NCBI GenBank assembly: GCA_900155495.1
Contig: FTLJ01000350.1
Location: 37,161-101,160, forward strand
Direction of reading: 5' to 3'
Length of the DNA: 64,000 bases
From: Porogramme epimiltina
Taxonomy: Eukaryota > Basidiomycota > Agaricomycetes > Polyporales > Polyporaceae
Program-made: the position numbers and the translations under genes
The notes under the pieces: generated by a model
What the model was told of the DNA's origin: nothing
Databases searched by the model: none
The model's input: the letters and a program-made list of their open reading frames with translations, nothing else
Shown: positions 46,976 through 57,198 of the stretch, piece after piece
How positions within the stretch are numbered: the stretch's first letter is position 1
Layout of the letters: every line of letters begins with the position of its first letter

Positions 46976-49381
46976 ATGCGTACTAACATTCTATTCCTTC
47001 TTGGCTCTCAAGCGATCTACTCCTTCGCGTCCCCAGTGGTCTCGCTTGACAACGCGACCATCGTAGGAGTCACCGATGGATTGACGAACTCCTTCTACGG
47101 CATACCCTACACCCAGCCTCCGTACGTCCCTCGCGCTAGTATTCTCATTATTTGACATGTAACAATCGATCCGCAGTGTGGGAGATAGACGTTTCCGTGT
47201 GGCTCAACCCAACACACCCTATACCGGAACGCTCAACGCCACGGTATTCGGCCCACTTTGCTTCAACTTCGACAATCAGACCGGTCCGGAGCCAGACTGG
47301 GTCACCCCGCAGGAAGTGGCCTATCTAGCGACGCTGGATGCAATCCCTGCCTCCTCCGCTTTTAGTGAAGATTGTACGATTTACCTCCTCTCCTCTTATG
47401 CAACGTCCACCTCTGACGTCAGACCTCCAAAGGCCTCAACCTTAATGTCATTGCTCCAGCAAACGTAACATCAGGGACCAGGCTCCCGGTTGTGGCCGTG
47501 AGCCTCTCTCCCTAAAGCACACCGTGACGATATCTTAACATAGATCGTTCACAGTATATATTTCTTGGTAAGGTGCCGCTAGTAGACCCACAGGGCAACT
47601 ATCCAGCTCATTTGTCCTGAACAGGTGCATTTGCGTTCGGCGGGAGCACAGAGTAAGCGCTGAAGTAATATCACTATACCGTGGAAGGTGCTCACGCAGA
47701 TATCGTAGTGTTGATGGTCGAGTCATGGTCAAACGTTCGATCGCGCTCGGAGAACCTGTGGTCTTTGTTTCAATGAACTACCGGTAAGTTGCTCCTCTAT
47801 TTGTCCGGCTAGCGTGTTTGGACAGGCTGATTGACCGTAACCCATACAGGCTAGGACGTGAGCTCAGATTCTATTCCTGTGTTCAGCACGCTCATGACAT
47901 AGCCTTAGCTTACGGCTTCCTGCCTGGGAGAGAGGTGAAGGATGCTCAAGCCGGCAATCTCGGGCTGCAGGATCGTGAGTAGAGTTTGATTACTCCTCCG
48001 TAATCATCGTGCTCACCCCCGGCGCGTGTGGCCAGAGCGTGAGGCGCTTCGCTGGATCCAGAAATACATTACCAAATTTGGGGGCGATCCTAGTCGTGTC
48101 ACTCTGTGAGCACTCCCCACTCGGGCCGGCGTGGTCCTCGCTTACGCCTTCGGGGGCTTATACCTTCACTTCATGGTTTCACTAGGCTTGGACTCAGCTC
48201 CGGAGGGGTGTCCTCGGCGATGCACACCATAGTCAACGATGGTGACACAGAGGGGTTGTTCCATGGCGTCTGGGCTGAGTCGGGCGCGATCCAGCCTGTG
48301 GGACCGATCGACCTGGCGCCCGCACAGGCAACGTACGACCACTTCGTCGCGGCGCTGAACTGCACGGGCGCCGCAGACACCTTGGAGTGCCTCAGAGAGG
48401 CGCCGACGGACGCTTTGAACAAGGCTGGCCAGGGCCTCGGAGTGTGGTCTCCACACGCCGATGGGACTTTCATCACCGATCTACCGCAGAAGCTTCTGAC
48501 CAACGGGAAGGTGGCACGTATTCCCGCTGTTGCCGGTAGGTTCTTTATCAGTATCTGAACTTCCGTACTCCTCACCTCATTCGCGATGACAGGCAATGCC
48601 GAGGATGAGGGAACTGCCCTGACTATTTTGGAACCTGCTATATCGTATGTGTCCCCGGAATAGTACGTATTGTATCATTGCCCTGATCCTTCTCGGCAGA
48701 AACGACACTCAGCTGGAGGAAGTCATTCGATTTGCCTACTACGCGAACATTAGCGATGCGCAAATGTCCCAGCTACTCAATCTCTATCCCAATGATCCTG
48801 CGAAAGGAGCTCCTTACGGAACAGGTGATCTCTACGTTTTGACCCCGATGTACAAGCGGCTTGCGTCCATCGCTGGGGACGCTGGAGTTGATGCCGTTCG
48901 GCGTCTTTTTACGCGAACGTTCGCCGCGAACGGGCAAGATGTGTGGGCTTATCGTGAGTCCACTCACGTCATCTCTCGGAGATCCGGCATACTTAATTTC
49001 CATTTCAAACTCTCCAGGCTACGCACGCAATAGAAATGTCATCCCAGCGTTCGGTGCGGTATGTGGCCCCACCATCCCTTCGAGTTTCGCAACACGAGAC
49101 TCACCGCATCCGTCCAACCCGTTTTCCAGACTCACGGGTCCGAGATCCCCAATATGTACGGCGGCGGAGACGTGGGCGACCTGTTCATCCACTTCGCGAA
49201 CACGCTGAACCCAAACGGAGGGCCGACCCAGAAACTGTATTGGCCCAAGTATAGCACCAGCGCTCTGACGTTACTCGAGTTCGTCGGAAATACGTCACTC
49301 CAGCTCACAGAGGACACATATCGCGAGGACGAAATTAGTTTTCTGATGGAACTCAACCTGAATAATACGTGGCCATACTGA
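46976..49381 (+). CDS. Type-B carboxylesterase/lipase CE9 (secreted), 538 aa
   Basis: Fourteen exons: 46976-47121, 47177-47373, 47433-47497, 47555-47567, 47625-47652, 47709-47783, 47850-47857, 47909-47974, 48036-48105, 48186-48535, 48593-48644, 48700-48953, 49018-49058, 49130-49381. Short signal peptide MRTNILFLLGSQAIYSFASP directly followed by the mature VVSLDNATIVGVTDG. Catalytic residues are Ser227 (GLSSG), Glu345 (AEDEGT) and His457 (THGSEIPNMYGGGD). The oxyanion loop is YIFL-GAFAFGGST, the only copy with Leu. Exon 13 is 41 nt instead of the 35 nt of the other copies, giving RYARNRNVIPAFGA. PYGFLPGREV is A-like while AEDEGT and the ND junction resemble CE7, so it is intermediate between sub-types. 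It is the last esterase before the P450. Confidence 0.92.
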
Positions 49382-50862
49382 AGAGGGTTGCTCTGTTAGA
49401 TACAAGCCTCAGCCACCCGTACATCTAGTCCTCGAGCTCTTTTCCAATAGGCTACTGTCTAGTCCCTGATGGCTGTATACGTCGTGCACAGTGCTTCATT
49501 CTCTTCATGATATGAGAATCGAACCAATGATATTCCTATTGTCCTAATCTGTAAATACCGAGTACAAGCCAGTGAGAGCTTACTAAACATTTGGCAGGTA
49601 TGAGCGCCTGCGGAAAGAAGGGTGTTACATGTTAAGGCCTCACGGCATGCTGGGTGCGTGAGTCTCTGAAACATTGCTCAGTTGTCGGACTGTGCGTCAT
49701 GACTCATCATAACAGCGTGTATGACCCACGTGATGTAAGGCGCTTATGGGGTCATTGTGGGCCTCGCGACAGGGCTTACACCGAACGACAACTTTTTGCT
49801 CTCCCGCGTCTTAGGCTCCATGGTGAATGTTTCCATGTTCAATAGGCTTTGACTGTAAGTGCCAAACTTACAATGACTTGTTGCTTTTGCACTTCCTTCT
49901 GCCTGATACAGTATCTTATGGTATCAACTGACAACCGCTGTTAATAGGCCACCACCACTCCAAGCCCTGGCTTGCAGGAGGCTCGATGCAAGCTGAAGAG
50001 AACTCGTTCGGCGTATCAGGAAGTCGGGAACCCTCGCACCAGCATTTCGTTGAAGCTGCCTCCTAGCGCCTCTTGATGCCGTAGCTTCAATGTTGATCAT
50101 GGTCAGTTTCGCCGAGATGCTAGGTGGGATGCCACGAGAAGAGAGCCCGAGGACGTTGGGCGCATGTTTCAGAAGAACAGTAGGTCTTCTGTAGATATGA
50201 GACGTGATTCTAAGCATCTTACTCACGGCACTTGTGGCTACTATTCCAGAAAGCGCCTTCCGTAGTACGTCATCGGCGTTTTTGTCTCTCCTATTCACCC
50301 GCCCACCCTCTCATATTCCATGCTCCAAATTAGGGAGCAGGACCTCGTTTTCACTTTGTAGAACTTAAAACAAGGGCTACCCGCTGGTTAGGGTCGCCCA
50401 GTAGAAGCACGCTCCACTGCCTGTGATATGTCACAAGCAGAGAAGGTGGCCCTTTCTGAGCACTAATCGCGCTCATCCGTCCGAACAAACGGTTCGACTG
50501 TGCACTCCAGGCCTTGCAGAAAGGTAGTTTTCTGTGCCCTTAAACAACCGAAACCATGGAGTGTAGTATCAAGAACATTATTCGGCCGCAAGCGCGTTGG
50601 ACCAGTCGAACTCCACAGTACCAGAATAGCTGGTGAAGAACGCGCTGAGGATGCGCCTTCGCCACGACCGAAGCTCATGCCCGCTGTTAGTCATCTATAC
50701 TATCATAATACCGTCGAATTGACACTATTTCAGGGTATGTAGCCGTCGTGAGAGCAGGCGGTTACATGCAACGGAGGCACTACCGACGTCTCTCCCCATT
50801 TCTCTCGGGGAAGCTGAAGGTCCTCGGCACGGTCGTCCCACCGGAACCTAATCCTTTTCACC
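49382..50862. other. CE9-P450 spacer, no firm gene
   Basis: No recognised gene. A minus-strand frame at 50298-49924 (124 codons) contains a GTGAGTAAG donor-like site and a protein-like stretch (DDVLRKALSGIVATSA). It could be a leftover exon but could not be extended. Confidence 0.35.
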
Positions 50863-50870
50863 CATAAAAG
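50863..50870 (+). promoter_or_regulatory. TATA-like box of the P450 gene
   Basis: CATAAAAG, 68 bases before the ATG at 50931. Confidence 0.4.
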
Positions 50871-50930
50871 AGTGGATACTAAGTCTCTTGTGCTCTAGCT
50901 ATCGAACACTCTTTCACCAAGTGCTCCGCT

Positions 50931-53212
50931 ATGGATAATCTCGCGGAGCTCGTCTACGCGTTATTCACCATCCTTTTGGGCTTTTATTTCTCAAAAAGGT
51001 TCTTCAGCCCTGTAAGTGTTGTGCTCAGTTTTAGGTATGTCCACTGACACGTCGCCTCATACGTCTAGCTTCGCCGCATACCTACTGTTGGGAAATGGTC
51101 TGACCCCGTGCTTTCATACCTCGACGGTTGGCGATTTCTAGTTCATGCAAAGGCTCTCGTCGATGAAGGATACTCTAAGGTGCGAGCAACGCAACCCTTC
51201 CCAGCGTTAGCTTGACTCCACACCCTCTAACACGTTTCAACGCGGGTTTGGTTTGCTTCTTCTCCCGCAGCACTACGACGGGGTCTTCAAAGTCGCTATG
51301 CCTGACCAGTGGCTCGTAGTTGTGTGTGGTCCAAGGCTTGTTCACGATCTCCGAAAGCGGCCAAGCTCAGAGTTCTCTTTTGTCGAAGGTGTTCAGGAAG
51401 TATGCGCTTTCCTCCTCAGCCTCGTTGCTCTCGTGGTTTCCGTGGATAATAACAATTATCCAAGCGGCCCCACGGTCGCTTAAACTAAGATTATTTCTCT
51501 TCTAGACTCATCCTAATCGAGATTACTATGCTAACGCGCCTCCTTCTCAAAATAGTTCATTAGAACGAAGTACACCCTCGGGCCGGATTCTCATGATGAT
51601 CCCTACCATATTTCCATAGTGAAGGACAAGATGACGCGAAACCTCGGTGATGCCGTTCCCAACGTCGCTGACGAAGTTTTTGCCGCGGTCAATGAGCTTA
51701 TTCCATGTGCCGACGGTCCGTTGTATATTTCTATTCGTTTCAATGTTCGAACTAAAACGAGGCGCTTGATGGCGCGCGGTATTCCTAGAATGGGCCCGTA
51801 TCAACTTCATGCGCGAAATGAACAAGATCGTGTCGCGGGCTAGCAACAGAGTGTTTGTTGGCCTACCTCTTTGTGTGTATCTATTCGACTCCTCTATGTT
51901 TCTACAATCACTGAGGAACACAAAGGTCGTAATCCGGAATACGTCAGGATGACGACAGCCTTTATGGAAGATCTTGTCAAAGACAGGACTATCATCAATC
52001 GATATCCCTGGTTCATGAAGGGGTGAGTTACACTTCATGTGCATGCCCACCGTTGACGTTCTTCTCACCCGAACCATGGCTCTCTACAGTATTGTAGGGT
52101 CTATGGTCAACAATATGACAAGAACTGTCCGCAACACATACATCCAGGTCAAACCTTTCATAGAAGAGAGGAAGGCGATGGCGGCTCAGCATGGCAAACA
52201 TTGGGAAGGCAAGCCGGTAAGTTCAAACTTCCTTGAATCAAAGTTCATGATTGTACTCACGACGTCGCTTGCAACCTAGACAGATGTCTTTCAATCGGTC
52301 ATCGACCACGTTACCGAACGGAACAGCCCTGAAGAGTTTGTCGCCCAGCGTCTTCTCCTCATCAACTTTGCGGCGATAATCACCTCGACTATTGTGCGTG
52401 TGCACACTAACACCACTTCTTTCGCATGATAATTGACAACATTGCATGTCCTGGCTGCCACTATTAGAGTATAACCCACCTCCTCTACCACCTTATCGCG
52501 AACCCGTCATTGGTGAAAGTTCTCCGTGAAGAGATCGAACCAATCATCGCCGCGGAAGGTTGGACGAAGGCCGCGATAGACAAGATGTGGAACACGGACA
52601 GCATTTTCAAGGAGTCTCAGCGTCTGAACGGGATCAACATCTGTACGCTTTATCAGATGCTTTTCCTCCCTTACAGCTGACTCTTACCCCTGCATTTTCC
52701 TTGGGCGTAGTGAGTATCTTCCGCAAGGCGATGCGGGATGTCGTACTTGCCGACGGCACCCTCGTCCCCAAGGGCACGCTCATCTGCGCAGCCGCATACG
52801 GTGCCCATCACGACGACGCCAACTACACCGGCGCGGACGGGTTCGATCCCTTCCGCTTTGCGCGCATGCGTTCCGCAGCGCCCGAGGGCGAGGACAGCAA
52901 GTACCAGTTTGTGACCACCGCGGACACATTCTTGGGCTTTGGGCACGGGAAGGGCGCTTGGTGAGTCTCTCAGGCTGCCGCAGGGCCACCTCCCTCTTCA
53001 GTGGGACTCAAATGCTCATGCACGCGACGCTTTTCAGCCCAGGACGGTTCTTTGCGTCAATTGAGCTCAAGCTCATCCTCGCATACCTGCTCATCAAGTA
53101 TGATTTCAAGTTCGCGGATGACTCTAAATCGCGTCCGCAGAATGTTCATTTCGGGATCAATGTGCTCCCGAACCCGCGCGGGCAGATCGTGTTCCGAAAG
53201 CGCCAAACTTGA
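50931..53212 (+). CDS. Cytochrome P450 monooxygenase, 500 aa
   Basis: Eleven exons in phase: 50931-51011, 51069-51179, 51271-51399, 51556-51715, 51789-51872, 51926-52022, 52090-52216, 52280-52393, 52468-52642, 52711-52960, 53038-53212. An N-terminal hydrophobic anchor (LVYALFTILLGFYF) precedes the LRRIPTVGKWSDP hinge. The helix I region reads LLLINFAAIITST; the canonical A-G-x-D/E-T-T is absent and is AAIxTS instead, as in the CYP503/ent-kaurene-oxidase-like fungal group. ExxR is E350-S-Q-R353. The heme-binding loop is FGHGKGAW then CPGRFFA with Cys443 as thiolate ligand; the intron splits the Cys codon. Membrane-bound P450s of this type oxidise hydrophobic metabolites with a reductase partner. 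Its place between the esterases and MT2 suggests a metabolic role; family assignment beyond this is tentative. The donor after exon 4 is GTCCGT. Confidence 0.9.
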
Positions 53213-54587
53213 GCCCGTAGGGCCTAGGACAGGGCGTTACACGAGGAAGCCATACACACGAGGTGAAATGTTTTAAATGCATATGTAGAAGACTCAACTC
53301 TTCGTCAATGCGGAGGAACTAGTAGTCCCATGATGTGGAAGGATACCGTGACTAGTATGTGGTAGATGCTGTATGTTCGTTCTGACTGTAGCTTTCATCT
53401 TCGTTCTCCCTCTCCTGGAATTTCACGCTTCGGTCCTATGCTATACACAGTGCACGAGACTTGTCCACTATGGTTGTGTCGTTTGTTCGTGGTCACTGTC
53501 TGATGATTTCTTGGGCGTGCGGGCATTTCGGGCGCTTGACCCTCTCGCCTCCTGCCTGGATGTTGCTCTCACAATTTGTTCTCAGCTTTCATTAAGTCGC
53601 CTCCCTCTTCGCTACCCGTACCTCCACATTCACACTCAAACATCAAAAGTCACGCACAATGTGTTTCACTTCTAACTGTTCGCTCCCATGGTGCTCCACT
53701 ACTATTTCAACGCTGGCCCCGGATCCCTAACTAGTAACAACGTCCCACTCTCCGGAAAGCGCATCGCCGTCACGAATTTACCAGTATGACTCTACCCATG
53801 GATCGCCTCGTATACTCGCATAAACCCAAAATTTGAGGACCTCGAGAAGCTCAAATGCGACTTGAGCTGAAGCTGCAGAAAGCCTACGACCCCCCTTCCT
53901 TGTTTACGTCTCGACAAGAAACCAACACTCGTGAGGTTCTTGAGGGGGATTACCGGTGAGTATCCGCATGCTCCTAGTCAGCCAGCCAAGACGTGACGGA
54001 GGAGGGTGCTTTAAGATAGATGACGCTTTGGATCTTGGACGGCGCAGGACTCCAGATACTCAGGTCCCGTCGGCGTCACCCTCACCCCCCCTTGGCGACG
54101 TGCTACAATATACACCAAAGAGTACCCGCGAAACAAGTGTTCACGTTATAGAAGAGGCGATAAACGATACAATGCGTGCGTGTATTGTCGGTCTTTGCAA
54201 CTAGAAATGCGAGGGTACGCCCGTTAGCATTGGTGGGTACCCGTCTGACGAGTATACTACCTACGCATGCTCATATCTCATTATAAGGCTACCCTTTCGT
54301 GGTTTTCTTGTGTCAAAGATATCCGCCCGTTTTCGGGATGGGTAGGGGAGTATGAACCACTGTCCTCAGATGCTCGGATATGGCAAGGCGTCGACCAGTG
54401 CTGGTATGTCCACCCAACGCAACCTTCCTGCATCTATTGGTGACCCGCGTTCACGTCAAGCAGTTCTCCTATGATCCCATCTCTACGGCGCTATCCTAGT
54501 TATACATCGACAAAGCGGCAGCTATATGCCTACACGTATTCTACCTCTGCGCATTGCCCGCCAGCACAGCAAGTCGTCCAGGCACGC
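53213..54587. other. P450-MT2 spacer with a possible gene remnant
   Basis: At 53.69-53.96 kb the plus strand carries short protein-like pieces: one beginning MVLHYYFNAGPGSL, then INPKFEDLEKLK, then a piece ending TREVLEGDYR directly before a GTGAGT donor. The pieces are in different frames with stops between them. No family could be named. It may be a relic of a gene lost between the P450 and MT2. Confidence 0.35.
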
Positions 54588-55773
54588 TCAAACCCTCGTC
54601 ACCGACCACTCCATGAACCAAAACTCACTCTGCAGCCTACCCAAAGTCGTTTCGTCCGTCATAGAAACCAGTCGCGCCTCCACCCTTACCGTGCCCTTCT
54701 CAAACACCTCCCCGTCCCAGAGGTCGGCCCAGCTTTCGGGCGAGTGGTAGAAGACCATCACAGGTGCGACGCGTCCGCGTTCCTCCCGCAGGCCCTTCTC
54801 CGGGCGCCCCGCATGCTGGCCGACGATCGTGGACCCCGGCGCGGGGCTGAGTAGGCCTGCGATGGCGCGCGCAAGCTGAGTCTGCGCGTCCTCGGAAGCG
54901 AAGAGGTGGAAGACATGGCAGATGCTGATCGCGGAGACGCGCCCCCGGAGCGGGTTGAGGGACGTCAGAGAGGCGAGCTCAGAAGGGGTCGGTAGGGGAG
55001 GCGTCGTGGTGGCGTTGGATGCGGGAGGTGTGATTTCGAGGAAAGCGGGATCGAAGGCGTCTCCCGCCAGGAACGGGACAGGAAAGGAGGTGGGCGTAGT
55101 GTTGAACAACTTATGTCCGAGGGTCCAGAATTCTGAAATGTGTTTGTGTTAGTAGCTTGTATGGCGGTGTCATGCGCGCGAGGACACTTGCCTGGGATAA
55201 CGTCCGTTGCGATAATGTTCTCAACAGGGTAACCGTCAACGACCGCTTTTCTGACATCCGTCCCGACTAAAGACGTCTCTGTGCTTAGATCACGCTTCAC
55301 CAAGCTTCTGAGAGGAAACACTCACAGCAGCACCCGACGTCGAGGTAAAGAGCCCCCTGGCGAGTCTTTCCAAGTTCTAACAACCTCGCATATCCAGGAA
55401 GTTCGGATAGCTTCAGCCTGCAAGTAGTCACGAAGATGAGCTGCTCCAGCTATGGAACACTTATGATGCACCGCACCGAGTGAATGAGAAGTTCGCGATA
55501 CAAGGATATGTATGATGCTGAACCATAGAGAAAGAGTGGTAAACATTTGGCGCATCTACATCAATGCGGGGTACGCACCTTGTATGCTTCATGTTGAACA
55601 GCGATCACATGAGCCTTCAGTTCATCCTCCCCTTCGATTCCCGTTGCTGTCTTGAAAAAGCTGAGCTGTTCTTCGCTCAACTTGTAGAATTTCTCCGTTC
55701 CATCCAAGGACCACGTAGAGGCAAGGGGTTTAGGCCTCGCTCCTTGTACAGTTGACGCAATGTTGGAGATCAT
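54588..55773 (-). CDS. SAM-dependent methyltransferase MT2 (AusD/Trt5-like), 315 aa
   Basis: Five minus-strand exons: 55773-55579, 55517-55477, 55417-55326, 55266-55192, 55132-54588. Exons 2, 3 and 4 are 41, 92 and 75 nt, exactly as in MT1. The fourth intron starts with GC (55191-55190, GCAAGT), where MT1 has GT. Motifs match MT1: EKFYKLSEEQLSFF, YPCIANFSF, DVGCC-FGTD (SAM binding), VRKAVVDGYP, NIIATD, FWTLGHKLFN, ISICHVFHLF, VFYHSPESWADLWDGEVFEK, and the terminal FWFMEWSVTRV. It probably methylates a small metabolite in the cytoplasm. The two genes point toward each other with about 14 kb (CE8, CE9, P450 and the small secreted protein) between their stops, so the segment between could have moved with a duplication or inversion. 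Confidence 0.87.
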
Positions 55774-57198
55774 GATTGGGGTGAGCACTTGAAATGAGCA
55801 CAGGAGAAGCACGGCCGAGGGAGTGCAGTACGCTGTAGCTTGATTGATATACGTATGCGATATGCCATCCACATGACCTGATAGCGGGGCAAAGAGGGCG
55901 AACGTGCGAGTATATCGAGTCAAGACGGTCCCCAAACCTCCCAGAACCGAGTGCGCGATACATGCATGCCGCCTGATAATAACTGTATACACTAAGTTCG
56001 GCAGAGAATACACCCTTCCATTCAAGTTTCTGTGACGTCGGAGCACCTGGGAGAGCTTGCTAGTAAGCAGCCCTTACGAAAGTCGAGCGTAGTTCGGCCA
56101 AACTCGGCGTTCGATGGAAGAGGTACGCACCCTGGCGGCGGCCTCGCCTACATGACTACGTGTAAGTTCTGGAGCAATCAGTGTTCAAAGCCATGAATCT
56201 CATTGAACCATGGGGTAAGCTTCCTTTTCCTCGGTAATTAATGCTGTCTCCGAGCGATATCGTGTACATAATAAGTTTAGGCCCGATGGGGGGATGGCCC
56301 ATGGTGAACGTTAACGTTTGAACGCCGAGTCTTCTTTAAGGCCTAGACCATGGGCGTCTGTTTGCCGCATGGAGTATATCTTTCCCACGACTGCTCGCAT
56401 GGTGCTGACAATGTCAACGTTTTTCAACATGATCCTTAGCGAAGTCATTCTTCATTCTCGGATTACCACCCTCTTTTCCTTTATAGTCATCCTATTATCT
56501 GTCTCCACACCTCTTTCAAATGTTCGGAAGTGCTGACTTGACACCGCCTTCTTGTGGGCCCCGCTTGCAACAACATTGCAAAGAACGCGTAAAGAAATGT
56601 TGTAATCAAGCTTCGTGCGCCTTGCTTTGCCGGCACTGAGACCCCTGGTAATGCCACTGTCATCGAGATTGCCAATCTTCGAGTGTCTACTAATGGGGTC
56701 CATTTTATCAGGCTTTAAAGCTTATCGCCTTAACAAGCGACAACTGAGGCCTGTTTGACGTCAACACTGGCTAAGAGACAAGATTGGACCTTAAGACGTA
56801 GTGCCCTAGAATGCATGGCGCGTCTTATGTTCATTCGATGGTCTCAAAGGCGCTTTCCTTTGCGCCGGACACCACATGGCAATCAATGGAGAGGTCAAAT
56901 ACTTGTATCTAGACGGTGTGCCGGAAGAGACCCTTCTCTCCAATTATGCAGTGCGTTCGAACGGTTTCCGGACCACACACCGCTTTCCACGCCTTTATGC
57001 TCCACAATGTAGTCTTTCGCAAAGACTTTCGGATATTATACCGGGCACATTCGGATAGCCCCCTGTCTCCGGTACATATATGGGGCCTGTTGCACCTTCC
57101 ATCTTCTCGACGACTACATCCCTCCCCTCCTTCATTCCTACCCCAACCCCAACTACTCCCACTACTTCCAATCATACACTCACAACAACACTCCCACC
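55774..57198. other. Divergent spacer MT2 / F-box gene, no gene seen
   Basis: Promoter regions of MT2 (-) and the first F-box gene (+). Small overlapping frames only. The last 120 bases before 57199 form a C/T-rich leader with a run of CCCAACCCCAAC-like repeats. Confidence 0.45.

Larger units (their letters stand above)
12665..49381. repeat. Tandem array of nine carboxylesterase genes (CE1-CE9)
   Basis: Nine paralogues of one gene family occupy this span in the order CE1+, CE2+, CE3-, CE4-, CE5-, CE6-, CE7-, CE8+, CE9+. Each is about 2.4-2.6 kb with the same 14-exon plan. Only MT1 and one small secreted protein gene interrupt the series. Motif sub-types: A is CE1, CE2, CE3 and CE5 (oxyanion loop FSGF, ends with THG); B is CE4, CE6 and CE8 (loop FGAF or YGAF, PLGFLPG, THA, ends with PWP-type tails); CE7 and CE9 are distinct. 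Protein divergence between copies is large, so the duplications are not recent, and intergenic spacers are not visibly repeated. Confidence 0.9.

Noticed and set aside
12665..49381. CRISPR-like or satellite repeat explanation for the recurring motifs
   Set aside because: Recurrence is at protein level between 2.4-kb genes; there are no short regular DNA repeats or spacers.
39304..55773. MT1 and MT2 as terminal inverted repeats of a mobile element
   Set aside because: They are intact, diverged genes with matching exon structure, and no target-site duplication or transposase was seen.
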